The notes: generated from the letters alone by a model not told the origin. DNA of 64,000 bases from Rhizomys pruinosus (GCA_009823505.1 VZQC01010436.1:221789-285788); one strand, 5' to 3'. Shown: positions 47,413 through 59,306, counted from the first letter of the stretch. Made by a program: numbers and translations.

Positions 47413-48540
47413 GGTAGGTTACTTTGTATAGGACACAGATGTTTGGATGGTATGGTCAATTCGAATTACATTTTCTTCTGTCAGGTATGGCAGGGTCTTA
47501 TGTGGTTCTATAAACACCTCCTAACCATTAGAGGATGTAAGTTGTGGGCATCCGCCATGGGTTATTCCTCCAAGGAGAACGCTAATAGCCAATTAGATTG
47601 GGATATACAGACATACATATGGCTGCCACTGACTGCACAGTATTTCCAGGCAGATGAGGTGTACCTGATGCTGACGTACCTAATAAAAAGGGGGATATAC
47701 ATAGATATGAAAACCTTTTGTCAAAAAAACCTTGCATCCCAAATCTTAAACTAACTATGGGAAAGGCTTTGTATGTTCCAACAGGCCAGAGTTTCACCAA
47801 CTAAATGGCTTTAGGAACGAAATTGCAAACTTTTGCAGTGAGTACGATGTACCAGAAAGTGCCAGCAGAGGATTGACTCCTCTGGGCATTAAGGGAAGAA
47901 ATGCCTCAGAATGCTGCGCCGACAACAGGCCCCTCTGTGGATCCTACTAGTAACAACTATTTTTCATGATTCCTAACGAGCTACCTTCTAGGTGTCGCAA
48001 AGGTTTTAATACAAGCGACTTTCTTAACTCCCCCCATAGAATAAGGAGACCTCTGATGCTGCTGAGGTCTTCTCCAGCTGTAGATTGTGCCAGCTGTTAT
48101 AGAGGTCTTCTCTTGTAAAACAGTAAAAACACTGCCTTCTTTAATGACTAATGGACATAGAAACTCTGAAAAGGATTATTCTCTATTCAGAACCAAATAT
48201 AATGCTAAAGTCTCCTTAAGCTATGCACTTAAACAAAATATATTAATACAGGAGCTCTGACATCAACAATGGATTATTCTACCAAGGAGATGTTGGCCAG
48301 GGGATCCAAGCTCCCACAAATGGTAAAGGCTCCTTGCCTCCAAACTGGGATATCTGCAGGAAGAGAGGTGATAAGGCCTTGCTGTTGAAGACCTGATATA
48401 AACATGGGAAAGATGTATGGAGACCGCACTTGCAAGCATACACATGGTCTCTGGAATGCCAGAGAGTGTTACCAAAGGCCACTAAACCAATAAAGCAAAT
48501 ACAGGTCTCCTTGAGTCAAGCAAGACTCCTCCATCAGCAC

Positions 48541-48690
48541 CAGAGAACCGCCTTTAACTCCAGTTCCACGGGAATCCGACACCCTCTTCTGACCTCCGCG
48601 GCATTGCATGACACAGATGCACAGACCTGCATGCAGATAGTACATTTATACACATAAATAAGTAAATAAATATTAAAATAAATAAATAAA
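48541..48690 (+). mobile_element. B2-type SINE, 3' half of a split element
   Basis: It continues the B2 interrupted at 46646: agaaccgcctttaactccag, a single tccagttcc segment, tgcatgcagatagtacattt and an aaataaataaat tail, followed by the TSD aaaactaatgatt. Confidence 0.93.
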
Positions 48691-48704
48691 ACTAATGATT
48701 ATCT

Positions 48705-49255
48705 CTGTTCTTACCCAAGAAGTTTCCTTATACAGCAGATGATGATTGAAACAGAGACCCATTATGGCCAACATGAAGAGAATAAGAGAACACACAGTGC
48801 TTATCCATGAATAGGACACCTATGTAAAACAGCCTTACAAGGCTTCAGTATCATTGTGAAAGTGGGTGGAGAGAGAATAAAAGAGCTAGAGTGGTGGATG
48901 GTCACAGGGAAACACTTTTCTAGACATCTGGTACATTACCTATATCACTTAACAGCCATGGTTGCATGCTGTTAGCGTGGTGATAGCAACTTCCATGTAA
49001 CCTAAAGCTAGCAAAATCCCAGAAAAGACACAGAATAGTGGGTTAGAAATGCCAACCATATTTGAGGAACTACTAGCCACCAATGGTTGCTGGGAAGGAC
49101 AGAGTCAGCTTCTTTTAGGGATTTGATTCTTAGTACGTTAACCAGGCTGACGTGTATGGAACTATACTGAAGGGCATTTGGAAACACACATTTTACTTTA
49201 CAGGCCCCAATATATAATAGATTTCCCCAAACTGGTCAAGGAGTAGTAAGGTGTG
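48705..49255 (+). mobile_element. Probable L1 3' UTR, sense, old
   Basis: It contains agcagatgatgattgaaaca, tgtaaaacagccttacaagg and agagctagagtggtggatgg, resembling an older rodent L1 3' UTR. It may be the 3' part of the same L1 whose ORF1 lies at 45.9-46.5 kb, with everything between deleted. Boundaries are uncertain. Confidence 0.5.
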
Positions 49256-50090
49256 AATGCAGATAGAAAATTAGATTTAAATACAATAAAATGATATTGC
49301 ATACAATTTTCAATTATTCAATAAACTTAAAATTCTAAAAAGTTAACAGTCCTTATAACCTCTTTTTCAGCACAACAAAAGAGAAAATACGCCTATTTAA
49401 GAAAACAGGTTGGGAAAAATTGTTCATTTGATTATACTTCTACTCTAATAATCTTAACAGATTTAGATGTCTACCCTTTACAGGACAGAGAAAGAAAGAA
49501 GGTTAGGCCACAGACCTGAAAACAGTACCAGGCCTGCTATTTAAAGACTAGATTGGTTAAAGCCTCACATCCCTAAGCTTCAGGCTGGTTTCTGGGGACT
49601 AAATACAAGAACTCTATTAGGCCAGGTGGCCAGCTCATGACCTTTCCCAATCTGATGTTCCAGAGGAATGGTGACTCACCACCAGAATGAAAACAAACAG
49701 AGCTTTCTGTCTAGTAGTGAAGTTCCAGACCCATAAGGTGATAGCCAGTACCCAAATAGAAACCAAAGGAATGGTACTCATGTTATAGGTTACACAGCCT
49801 TTAGGCAGTCATCAGCCTCAAGCAGAACCCTATTTGCTGGGAATATAGTCAAGTCTTAGTCTGTGCTATTTCAAACCTTGGGGTTAAGCTGGGCATTTAC
49901 CCTCTCTTCCTGAGGCATTGCAGGTGAATGAAGCCACAAGATAGAGATATTAACTTCTGCTTAACATCAGCCTTAGTGTAAGGGATTGTCTCTTTACCCA
50001 CCTGGAACCTCAAGCAGCAGAATTATTGCAGACTCATTCATATGGACAGGGCTTATCCAAATGTTCTTGTCCAAGGGAGAACACTGTACC
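49256..50090. other. Unassigned sequence
   Basis: Moderately balanced base composition without a repeat or gene that I recognise. Short frames have no motif. Confidence 0.4.
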
Positions 50091-50099
50091 CATGATAGT

Positions 50100-50430
50100 T
50101 ATTTTCCCCTTACTGTGACAAACTATCTTCTAGAAGCAACATATTGGATAAAGGGCTTATTTAGGCTTACATTTTCAGAGCATAGCTTCTGGTGATAGAA
50201 ATGCCGTTTTCTGCAGCAAGTCTGTTCATGGTGACAGGAGCTTGAAGCAAGGCATACTCACATGTGGCAGATGTGGAAGCAGAAATCTCTGTCCAGAAAC
50301 AGAAACAGAAACTCCCTTTAAGATGAACCTCTGCAGTCCTCTTCTGCTATCTATACCATGGTCACAAAGGAACCACATTCTCCTCAAACTTATCAGCTAG
50401 GGGCCAGCTGGAGTTTCTGAAGTACATTAC
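50100..50430. mobile_element. Old hAT-Charlie-like element (probable)
   Basis: The layout (cttactgtgacaaactatct, gataaagggcttatttaggc, gttcatggtgacaggagctt, ggtcacaaaggaaccacatt) parallels the URR1-like elements at 8.76 and 61.76 kb but is more diverged. The call rests on this pattern only. Confidence 0.5.
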
Positions 50431-50441
50431 ATACTAATTTC

Positions 50442-50685
50442 TTTTTTTTTATTTAATTTTTATTGATGGTTTGTGCATTTCGTACATCATTTTCCAATTC
50501 AGATCAGGCATATTTCCCTTTCCCTTCCCCCCCACCCCCACCCCATCCCAGATCATGTATTCTGCCATAACTGTCCTGCATCTTTCAGGTCTTTTTTTTT
50601 TCATTTTTTAGCTATAAGTGATAATCCATGAGTATAAGCATCCTTCGTGCAAAACCAATCTACAGACTGTTGTGCCCAAACCCCC
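50442..50685 (-). mobile_element. Short L1 3' end, antisense, exact TSD
   Basis: Antisense L1 3' terminus and polypyrimidine tract (cccttcccccccca), severely 5'-truncated. The exact repeat actaatttc (50433-50441 and 50686-50694) is the TSD. It belongs to the same 3'-UTR type as 20717 and 60665. Confidence 0.93.
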
Positions 50686-50699
50686 ACTAATTTCATAAC

Positions 50700-53230
50700 A
50701 GCACCCAAGTCAGAAATATCCCTGTTTCATTGTGCCTCACTTCCAGCTATGGTATGAGACTCAATAAACTCCTAGACCTTGCCAGTCCCTGAAACTATAA
50801 GATTCAAACAAGAGCCAATTCAATATTAGACTAAATTTGTTTACTTCTCTAAATCCAGTATGTGAAAACATCCAAACACATATATGAAATTTGACAAACG
50901 TATGACAATTCATTTAATATATAAGTATCAAAAGTTATATGAAAAGATTTTAATATCATTACCTATCAGAAAACTTGAATAAAAATTGCATTCAAAATTC
51001 ACTATACAAATATAAGAATGACTAAATCTTAAAAAATTATGACGACATACAATTCAGGCTATGTGAGGCAACTGATACTGGAGAAATAAGATTGAACAAC
51101 TATTCTGGAAAAGAACCATAGTATCTTGCAAGAGTAAACATGTTATAACACCTACCAACTGAATTCTTGGAAATTTATCCCAGGTAATTATAATGCATGT
51201 TCTCAGAAAATCATATTCATAAATGTTCATTTCGGCTTCAATCGTACCAAGAAAAAAGATCTGGGGAAGTGAAACATTTTTATGGTATTGAAATGAATAA
51301 GCAAATTACATAAGTACTTAAATATTAGTCAGTAATATAAAGAAAGAAACTACCTGCACTGATCAGAAATGAATAAATGTGAAGATAAAACAACATGAAA
51401 ATATACATGATATAATATTTTTACAGTATTATACAATTAATTATAATGATGAAGAATACTAAAAGAGAAAAGGAAGGGAGATATCTATAGATAGATGAAG
51501 TAACAAAGTATGTTTGGGGGAAAACTTCATGTTGGCTGTGGTTGTAGACACAAGAAGCTAACAAGGAAAAAAATCTACACAACTAACTTATACATACACT
51601 TGTATACACACAGAAAAAATGTGAAGTACTAATGAATTTGGTTTTGTTAATTATTAGAGTCCTAGTCATGAGATTGATGTGAAATATCAGTGAGGAAAGT
51701 CTACATGGTATATTGCTATTCTATCAATTGTGACAAGGATTTAGTAGGTTCTATTATCCATTCTTATCTTGAAACAACATTTTAAAAATACATGGATATT
51801 TTAAAATATTAAATTCATATAGCATAAGGAAAGAGATGTGCTCAGTTAATTAATTCTAAATTTGTCTCTAATTACTGTCTTCCCTTATTAGACTGGATTC
51901 CTCATGTACCAACCTATTCCGAACTCATGGTTCATAGCACTCGAATGGTTTTTATGATGTTACAAAGAGCCAGAACTATTGAGTAATCTCTTTTACATTT
52001 ACTAGATAAAAAGACTGCATAACAACTTACAAGGAAACAAATTTGGTTTTGAACTTTATAGATGAAAATTTAATGAATTTGTATACAAGTATGCTAAATT
52101 TTATTGAAAATATAAAAAACTTGACTAAAAAAATCCAACCATAAACGTTGTAGAATCTTTATTCTTCTTTATATTATTTCTAAAATCAATTTAAAGTTTG
52201 GAAGGAATATTTAAATAAAATGTTATTAGCAATATCTAATATTGTTTTTCCACTATATGCCATCAGGAAATATAATTTTTATGCCATAAATAATCTACTC
52301 CATTATGGCTTATGTGCTAATTTTCTACAAATGAACATTGCAGAGGCGTACTATCTGAAAAGTTTAACTTACAAGCTTTAACTAAATCACACCAACTGAA
52401 ATACTGTCAACAACCATACTAGAATGATTTTAATATACTTGAAATAGTCTTTGTGAATGATTCATTATGTTGTTATAAACTATAATACAAAATTTTATGG
52501 AGCCATGAAACATGCATGATCTCAATGACTCAATATAATTTTAAGACAGCATGTCCAAGATAGTCTAAGGAAAGGAAGTTTGATCCTTTGTTAATTAGAC
52601 ATGTTATTATAAAAGTAAATTGAGACAAGTTACATTAATGTTGTCCTATGTATCATAAATTTCATCAATGAGTTAAAATTGCATGAGTTTTAAAATGCAA
52701 TATGAGTTAGTGTTCCCTCCTTTACAGAGACAAGTTAAGATTATCACTTAGCTCTCTGTTCATAACCTCTGTTATAAAAAAGTCCAGCAAGCAGCATTCC
52801 TACACAATTTCAATATGCATTATATACCCTGGGGACCAGGACTAAGTTCACAGATTTAAGTAAGAAATAAGTAAGAAATTTATGTACAAGAAAGGACTAC
52901 GGGAAATGGGAAATTATACATGATGAAAATATATCAATACACCAGTTTTCCAGGTTATGCTTCTAATAGTTAAGGAGATTCTTTTCCAAGTATCTCTGAA
53001 AAAAAAAAGGTAACCAAATAGTTACCTGATACAACCACATGATTTGCTATTTACATGAACAAAAACAAAGAAGCAGCATTAGGGGAAACTTTTCAGAACT
53101 GACATGACAGAGACAAGGTGACCACTTAACTTGACATTTTAGTACCATAAAAATGGGGGTGAGGTATTAAGAAGAAAAAAACTTCTAATTTATGTTTCAT
53201 TCTGCTATTTATTTAATTTAGAATGCAAAA
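50700..53230. other. AT-rich unique sequence
   Basis: About 2.5 kb without a recognised gene. The region 50950-51560 faintly resembles a decayed L1 ORF2 3' end (tggaaaagaaccatagtatc, ctaccaactgaattcttgga), but the match is too weak to annotate separately. Confidence 0.4.
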
Positions 53231-53231
53231 T

Positions 53232-53425
53232 TTGGTGTTGAAGAGATGGCTTAGCTGTTAAGAACAGTAGCAGCTCTTGCAGAGGACCCAATATCCACAT
53301 GGCTGTAACTCCAGTTCCAGGGGATCTGATGCCCTCTTTTGATCTCTGTTGGCACTGAAGAACACTGTTTACACACATGTAGGCAATGTACTCATATGTA
53401 AAAAATAAAACATAAATTATATATA
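53232..53425 (+). mobile_element. Decayed B2-type SINE, sense
   Basis: It reads tgttgaagagatggcttagc, gcagctcttgcagaggaccc, a deleted B-box (aatatccacatggctg), gtaactccagttccagggga and a weak tail. The B-box loss removes an internal pol III promoter element. Confidence 0.88.
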
Positions 53426-54400
53426 TAAAGGGAATGGAAAATTGAAGCCAACATTTTAATGGTATAATTTGAGGAGAAGAATATTATAAAACTAGAAGAC
53501 TGAAGGGAATAGGAGGTGAGATTGCACAGAAATAACAATGAATGCAAAGGGCAACATTTCTGACCTGGCCATTGTGTCACAAGCGTCCTGATGATCAGTC
53601 CTGTGTGATAATCTTTAGCTCCACAATAGTCCTGCACCAACGCTGCCTCTGATAAACATTTTAAACCCTCTTCTATAATATTTCCTGAGTCATGGTTGGA
53701 TCAAGCTTAATATAGGAATCCTATCAAGGACAGGCACTTTGCAGATTCTTATTCTGTATACCTTGGCCTGTTGTGTCCATCTGTGTGCATTATATTCTAT
53801 TGCATGAGGAAGTATTGATGGTAGAGTTGAAAGATGTATTTGTATTCTCTTTGTCCATTATTCCACTATGTGTCATGCACTTTAGGTGTAACAGTTTCAT
53901 TGTAGATCCATAATTTAGGGCTACACATCTCTCAGACAAACAATCTCTGTGTTAATATGTTTTGGAACGTCATTGGCCTTAAAGATCTGTCAACAGAAGA
54001 GAACTCAGGAGTAGCTCTATAAACATAGCCAAATACACAAGGCTGGAGAGGTCATAGATTCTACAGAAAACCCTATCTCTCTCATATCTCTAAACAAATG
54101 AAATTTCTTACTGCTTGCTAAATAGGGATCCTTATATTTACAGATAATTTTGCCATACACCACTCACCAAAGAAACATGTTTTGTGGAATAGATGGAAAA
54201 TATTACAGAGTTCCACAATTGGCTCTAAACATTACTAAGTATTATTATAGAAATGCACAAAACTCAAATAAAATATTTATTTAAAAATGTGATTCTCCCT
54301 ACGTTGGGAACTGTCAACTATCCATCACTCTGCAGTTTCTGTTGAGGGTCCATGAATTTCCTTTCACTCCATGCTGGAATGAATATATTTTGGTCTTTTA
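53426..54400. other. Unassigned sequence
   Basis: At about 54245-54285, atgcacaaaactcaaataaa resembles an L1 3' terminus on the plus strand, so part of this stretch may be an L1 3' UTR. The rest is unassigned. Confidence 0.4.
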
Positions 54401-54403
54401 GGG

Positions 54404-54547
54404 GAGTATTTTTGAGACAGGGTCTTCCTTTAGTCCCAGCTGGCCTGGAACTCGTTCTGTAGACCAGGCTGGCCTTCAACTCACAGAGATCTGCCTGCCT
54501 CTGCCTTCCGAGTGCTGGGATTAAAGGTGTGCCCCACCACACCTGGT
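54404..54547 (-). mobile_element. B1 SINE, antisense
   Basis: It reads gagacagggtcttcctttag, tagaccaggctggccttcaa and gggattaaaggtgtgcccca, standard antisense B1. Confidence 0.93.
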
Positions 54548-55150
54548 TATGTTTTGGTCTTTTACAAATCTTTTGGCACCACAGATTTGATTTGTCCAGA
54601 AGACTATTTTTTCTCTGGTCCTCCCTGATTTCCAGCTTCAGCAATCTTTCTGTTGCCTCTTCTGAGTTTCTGAGCCTTGAGTGTGGAAGAAATACATTTC
54701 TGGCTGAGAATTCCACTGCAACTCACTCCACTTTGACAAGTTACGTATTTGAGAATTTGCTATAGTCCACTGCAGAAGTAAACTTCTCCAATGAGGTCTG
54801 AGATCTGGACTAATCTATAAGCAGAGATACGATCTTAGAGGAGAGTTTGGTATTATATAATTTTAACAAATTAATAGTAATAGATTCACATCTGTGGCTG
54901 GTGAGCTCCCCAACTATGCTTCTTGGCCAGGTGCTTATTTTCAGGCATGAGTTTCTAGCCAGCCAGAAAAATTTCTTCCTAGTTAACATCAATTTGATTT
55001 CCCCATGTCTTTTCACAAATTTATGTGGTGTTTTCAGTGATAGAGATTTACCACCCAGTTATGGTGGGGAACTTAGAAGAATGGCATTGTTTTAGGGGTT
55101 TCTAGGATATCTCTGACCAAAATTGGAGGTGAGATATTCACATTTGATAA
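54548..55150. other. Unassigned sequence
   Basis: Short frames run on both strands between 54529 and 55095. None shows a family motif, and they overlap B1 on one side. Confidence 0.4.
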
Positions 55151-55163
55151 TGGGATATTTATT

Positions 55164-55326
55164 TTTATTTACATATTTTTTTTGTCTTTTTGAGACAGGG
55201 TTTCCCTGTAGCTCTGGCTGTCCTGGAACTCACTCTGTAGACCAGGCTGGCCTTGAACTCACAGAGATCCGCCTGCCTCTGCCTCCCAAGTGCTAGGATT
55301 AAAGGTGTGCACCACCACGCTTGGCT
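55164..55326 (-). mobile_element. B1 SINE, antisense, exact TSD
   Basis: Well-preserved antisense B1 with a T-run, flanked by tgggatatttatt at 55151-55163 and 55327-55339. Confidence 0.95.
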
Positions 55327-55339
55327 TGGGATATTTATT

Positions 55340-56196
55340 GGCAATATTTGGGATATTTGTTATGTTATGGGGTGAACATAATCCCATGTGGGGTAACTCC
55401 AAATATATTCTTTTAAGTGAATATATTCTCAATTTATTCATTTAAAAGGATTTAACTGAGAAAACATAAAATACTAAGTTACTATATTGCTTTCAAAACA
55501 AAGACTCCTTCAATTATCCCTCCTTTTATCCTCTCCTTTGCCTTACTTTTCCATCCTTTCTTCCCCTTAAACCTCTTTGCCCAGTACTCCCGTTTTCCAC
55601 TTCACATCATCTGTGTTCTACTCATCCCCTCTTAAGACTGGTCTTACCTTTCTAACATCTTGAATTTTATTTACAATTCAAATTAAACAAACAAATCTAA
55701 AGATTTGATACTAAGATCCTAGGAAAAGTATTATACCCTTTAATAACAATATTTATGCAAGAAACACCAAATTATTTTGTACTACTTGCTTTACTCTTAT
55801 TTTTAATATTAAACTATAGTGGTCATGAAATAATAGAACATATGCAAGCACATGTGCTAGTATTCAAACAGGCTTGTAAAGTAAATGTTAAATAAAAGTG
55901 ACATGTCATGAAATATGAATAAATGCCAGTGTCTTAGAACTATGTTTTTATAAAGTAGAAAATACCAATTCAATATGGGTGGCAAGGTAGAATTAAATGG
56001 GATGTTTAAATAATTATAAAAATGATTTATAATCTAAAATTAAAGTTGGTGTTTGCCATATGTGCATTTTCCCAGAGGATTTCTGAAGCACTGAACCCCA
56101 GAATTAAAGGATTAAGAACACTCCAAAGTAAATCTTTATAATATAAAGGAAAAGCTGGGTATTATTGCTAAAATAAAACAGAATCTGCAGTATTGA
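55340..56196. other. AT-rich unique sequence
   Basis: A C/T-rich stretch lies at about 55505-55660. No gene or repeat recognised. Confidence 0.45.
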
Positions 56197-56207
56197 TTGA
56201 AGTGTTT

Positions 56208-56437
56208 ATTTAAATTTTAATTTATTATTATTATTGTTATTTGTATGAGTGTACTGTCTGCATGTAGGTTGGTGCACCTGTGTCATGCAATGCGGCAGAA
56301 GTCAGAAGAGGGCGTTGGATTCCCCTGGAACTGGAGTTAAAGATGGTTCTTAGCCACAATATGGGTGCTGGGAATCGAACCCAGGTCCTCTTCAAGAGCA
56401 GACAGTGCTCTTAACCACTGAGCTATCTCTCCAGCCC
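56208..56437 (-). mobile_element. B2-type SINE, antisense, exact TSD
   Basis: Full-length antisense B2 without the internal duplication, flanked by ttgaagtgttt (56197-56207 and 56438-56448). Confidence 0.95.
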
Positions 56438-56520
56438 TTGAAGTGTTTCTATTTCCAATGAATTCACAGAATCATTGCAAATCATACAGATATATTAATT
56501 CATGTATAAGTCACAACATG

Positions 56521-56685
56521 TCTGGCTGAGAACCGTCTGTGACTCCAGTTCCAGGAGAGCTCCAGTTCCAGGGGAATCCGAGACCCTCTTCTGACCTCCG
56601 CGGCATCGCACGACACGGGTGCACAGACCTGCATGCAGACAATACATTCATACACATAAAAATAAATAAATAAAAAAATTAAAAA
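56521..56685 (+). mobile_element. 5'-truncated B2-type SINE, sense
   Basis: It starts at ggctgagaaccgtctgtgac, so the head and both pol III boxes are missing. The internal duplication is present (tccagttccaggagagctcc), and CpGs are well kept (ctccgcggcatcgcacgaca). With the antisense copy at its left it makes a second inverted SINE pair. Confidence 0.93.
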
Positions 56686-57107
56686 AAATTAGTTGAGATG
56701 ATATAAAATTAATACTCTTACATAACTAGGAACAAATGAAGGACAATTATATAAGTTCAGAGCCAAGATTTCATTACATTAAAATATATTTTGGTTTTAA
56801 TTTACATGTAGTAATGTAGACATTTATTTGGAGATGTATAATATTTTATGATGTATGCAAAGTTTAATGAATGATCCCATTTTGGTGAAATGACGTTTCT
56901 GCATACCTTTCACCTTACTTAGAAATCTCTTTTTATGTTGGAAATGTTAAAATCTTCTTTACTAGCTGTTTGGAATATGCAGTTAAGAATTTCTAGTTGT
57001 ACTTAAACTACCATGGAAAAGATATTTACAAATTATTCAAATTGTTAGATATATCATGGTATAGCCATAATCCCTCCAGACCCAATCACCTGCTCTCTTC
57101 TCAGGCT

Positions 57108-57140
57108 GAGAAGTATAGTGCTTAAAGCACTATACTTCTC
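57108..57140. repeat. Near-perfect palindrome, 16-bp arms
   Basis: The arm at 57108-57123 (gagaagtatagtgctt) is followed by one central base and its exact reverse complement at 57125-57140. The pairing extends a little further with a 2-base bulge. No function is visible. Confidence 0.9.
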
Positions 57141-57516
57141 TCAGATAAACATTGTATCTTAAATATAATCTAAGAATACATAGTTTTAGCTAATGTACTC
57201 TACTTCTGTGTTGCTATGAATGATGGAAATTCCTTTATAAATTATTAATATTAAAATTTTAAGTGAATTTTATCTATCCATCTGCCCAGAAACATATATA
57301 TTTTTGCATTTGTCATTGTGAGTTATGTTATAAAAATCAAATGCATAAAGATTTCTTACTCTGACAAAATATTTCTGAATTATAACCAGTATTGAAAACC
57401 ATTTCTGGTTTTGTATAAAGCCTCTGTCATATTGGCTAAAATGTTAGTGCTATTTTATATCCGCATAAACAGTAAGCATTGTAACAATTTTCTCCAAAGA
57501 TTTCACTACATCTGTG

Positions 57517-57522
57517 TCTCTG

Positions 57523-57578
<56 letters not shown>

Positions 57579-57579
57579 C

Positions 57580-57618
<39 letters not shown>

Positions 57619-57619
57619 C
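57517..57619. repeat. Compound (TC)n-(TG)n microsatellite
   Basis: A long CT run passes into a TG run. Frames across it are repeat translations. Confidence 0.96.
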
Positions 57620-57936
57620 AGGTCTCTTTCTCTCTTCAGGCACATGTGCATATCAGGGTGCATGTGTGTAGAGGCCAGAGGTTGGCATCAGGTATCTAGA
57701 TCACTCCATTTGAACTTTAGTTTTTAAAGGCCATTACTCAGAATATGGAGAACACTGACTAGACTAGTCTGGATTGCTAAAAGCATGTAAGTATTCTCCT
57801 GGCTCCATTTTCCAAGCACAAGAGATATAGACATTCTATCAACTCTGGCTTTTTACAGGATACTGAGTAACCAAATTCAGGTTGTCAGGTGGGACTGGTT
57901 AATACTTTATCAAAGAAGCCATCTTTCCAGCCCAGA
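57620..57936 (-). mobile_element. B4-like SINE, antisense
   Basis: It has gtagaggccagaggttggca and catcaggtatctagatc on the left, a decayed B1-like middle, and ggctttttacaggatactga / gtaaccaaattcaggt with agccatctttccagccc on the right. That is the antisense layout of B4-type composite SINEs. Confidence 0.75.
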
Positions 57937-58447
57937 CTAATTTTTATTAAATTTAGCTTGGTCAATAAGAATAGAAATATTCCTTCATAATTACATTAGT
58001 ATTTCATTTTCATGGAATAAAAAACATTTATCTGTGTATGTCTTTCCAAGTGACTTGAGTTTCTTGCAGGTAGCAAATTGTTGCATCTTGAATTTTTATT
58101 CAGTTATTGAATCCCTGTATTTAAAGAAGACAATTAAGACCTATACACATTCAAGACATTATAGAAAATTATATAAAATATTATCATAATACTTTCATTC
58201 ATGTTGTTTTGAATGATCTATACTCACTTATTTATCATTTGTTAATCTTAGATTTTGATGGATCATTTAATTGATAATCTTATTATTTCTTGATTCTCTT
58301 TTTTATGTACAGTTACATAACCTTTTTTCTTACATTTAACTTGTAATTCCGGTTTTGTGGTCAACAAATTCCTTTATCTTTCATAGTCTTTATTTTAAAG
58401 GAGCTTGGATTGTATAATAATTTATGTTGGAAATTATGTTATTTCAG
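57937..58447. other. AT-rich unique sequence
   Basis: No recognised feature. It leads into the duplicated segment. Confidence 0.45.
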
Positions 58448-58876
58448 GTCCTAAATCATTCAATGACTTCCTAGCTTTTACTTTTTCCTCTGAGTGTTTA
58501 GTTTTAATATTTGGTTTTGCCTTTCTATATATCTTGGAAATTATCTTTTGGTGACATAAGTATAATCTGTTATGGAGAGTTTCTTTTTCACCATGTTTTT
58601 GTAATTTAAATAACTGCTTAGATGTCGATATAGGTATATTTCCTCCATTATTTAAATAATGAATAGATTTTTGTATGCTTTTACTTTGTATCTCAAATAA
58701 TAGTTTTATTCCAATTACACCTTCTGAGTCTTCTCAGCCTTAGTTATGTTACCAAGTATTAGATCATCAGAGTTTAGTAAATATATCTAAATATAGTTAT
58801 TATTAGAAGTGAAAATAATTGTAAGCATAAATGCATGAAATATGCAGCCAAAGCTGCAATTTAACATTAGTTATTA
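58448..58876. repeat. Tandem duplicate, copy 1 (about 430 bp)
   Basis: The segment starting gtcctaaatcattcaatgac repeats at a constant offset of 430 bases. The only difference I see is T at 58740 versus C at 59170. Copy 1 ends directly at a lone N. Confidence 0.97.
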
Positions 58877-58877
58877 N
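58877..58877. other. Single N at a duplication junction
   Basis: One unknown base sits exactly between the two 430-bp copies, where a scaffolder or gap-closer joins contigs. Confidence 0.98.
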
Positions 58878-59306
58878 GTCCTAAATCATTCAATGACTTC
58901 CTAGCTTTTACTTTTTCCTCTGAGTGTTTAGTTTTAATATTTGGTTTTGCCTTTCTATATATCTTGGAAATTATCTTTTGGTGACATAAGTATAATCTGT
59001 TATGGAGAGTTTCTTTTTCACCATGTTTTTGTAATTTAAATAACTGCTTAGATGTCGATATAGGTATATTTCCTCCATTATTTAAATAATGAATAGATTT
59101 TTGTATGCTTTTACTTTGTATCTCAAATAATAGTTTTATTCCAATTACACCTTCTGAGTCTTCTCAGCCCTAGTTATGTTACCAAGTATTAGATCATCAG
59201 AGTTTAGTAAATATATCTAAATATAGTTATTATTAGAAGTGAAAATAATTGTAAGCATAAATGCATGAAATATGCAGCCAAAGCTGCAATTTAACATTAG
59301 TTATTA
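58878..59306. repeat. Tandem duplicate, copy 2 (about 430 bp)
   Basis: Partner of 58448-58876 with one substitution and no indel seen. It ends ttagttatta and then continues into new sequence. Confidence 0.97.

Larger units (their letters stand above)
46647..48540 (-). mobile_element. Unidentified polyadenylated retro-insertion splitting a B2
   Basis: A T-run at the left is the complement of a poly-A tail, and on the minus strand aataaagtattcttagctga precedes it, a polyadenylation signal at the right distance. The repeat agaaccg(t/c)cttt flanks the insertion as a TSD. The body (47280-48540) includes two copies of a 67-bp unit and shares 350 bp with 11639-11996. An antisense L1 end lies within it. 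I cannot identify the parent transcript. Minus-strand frames at 47582-47800 and 48263-48482 show no known motif. Confidence 0.7.
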
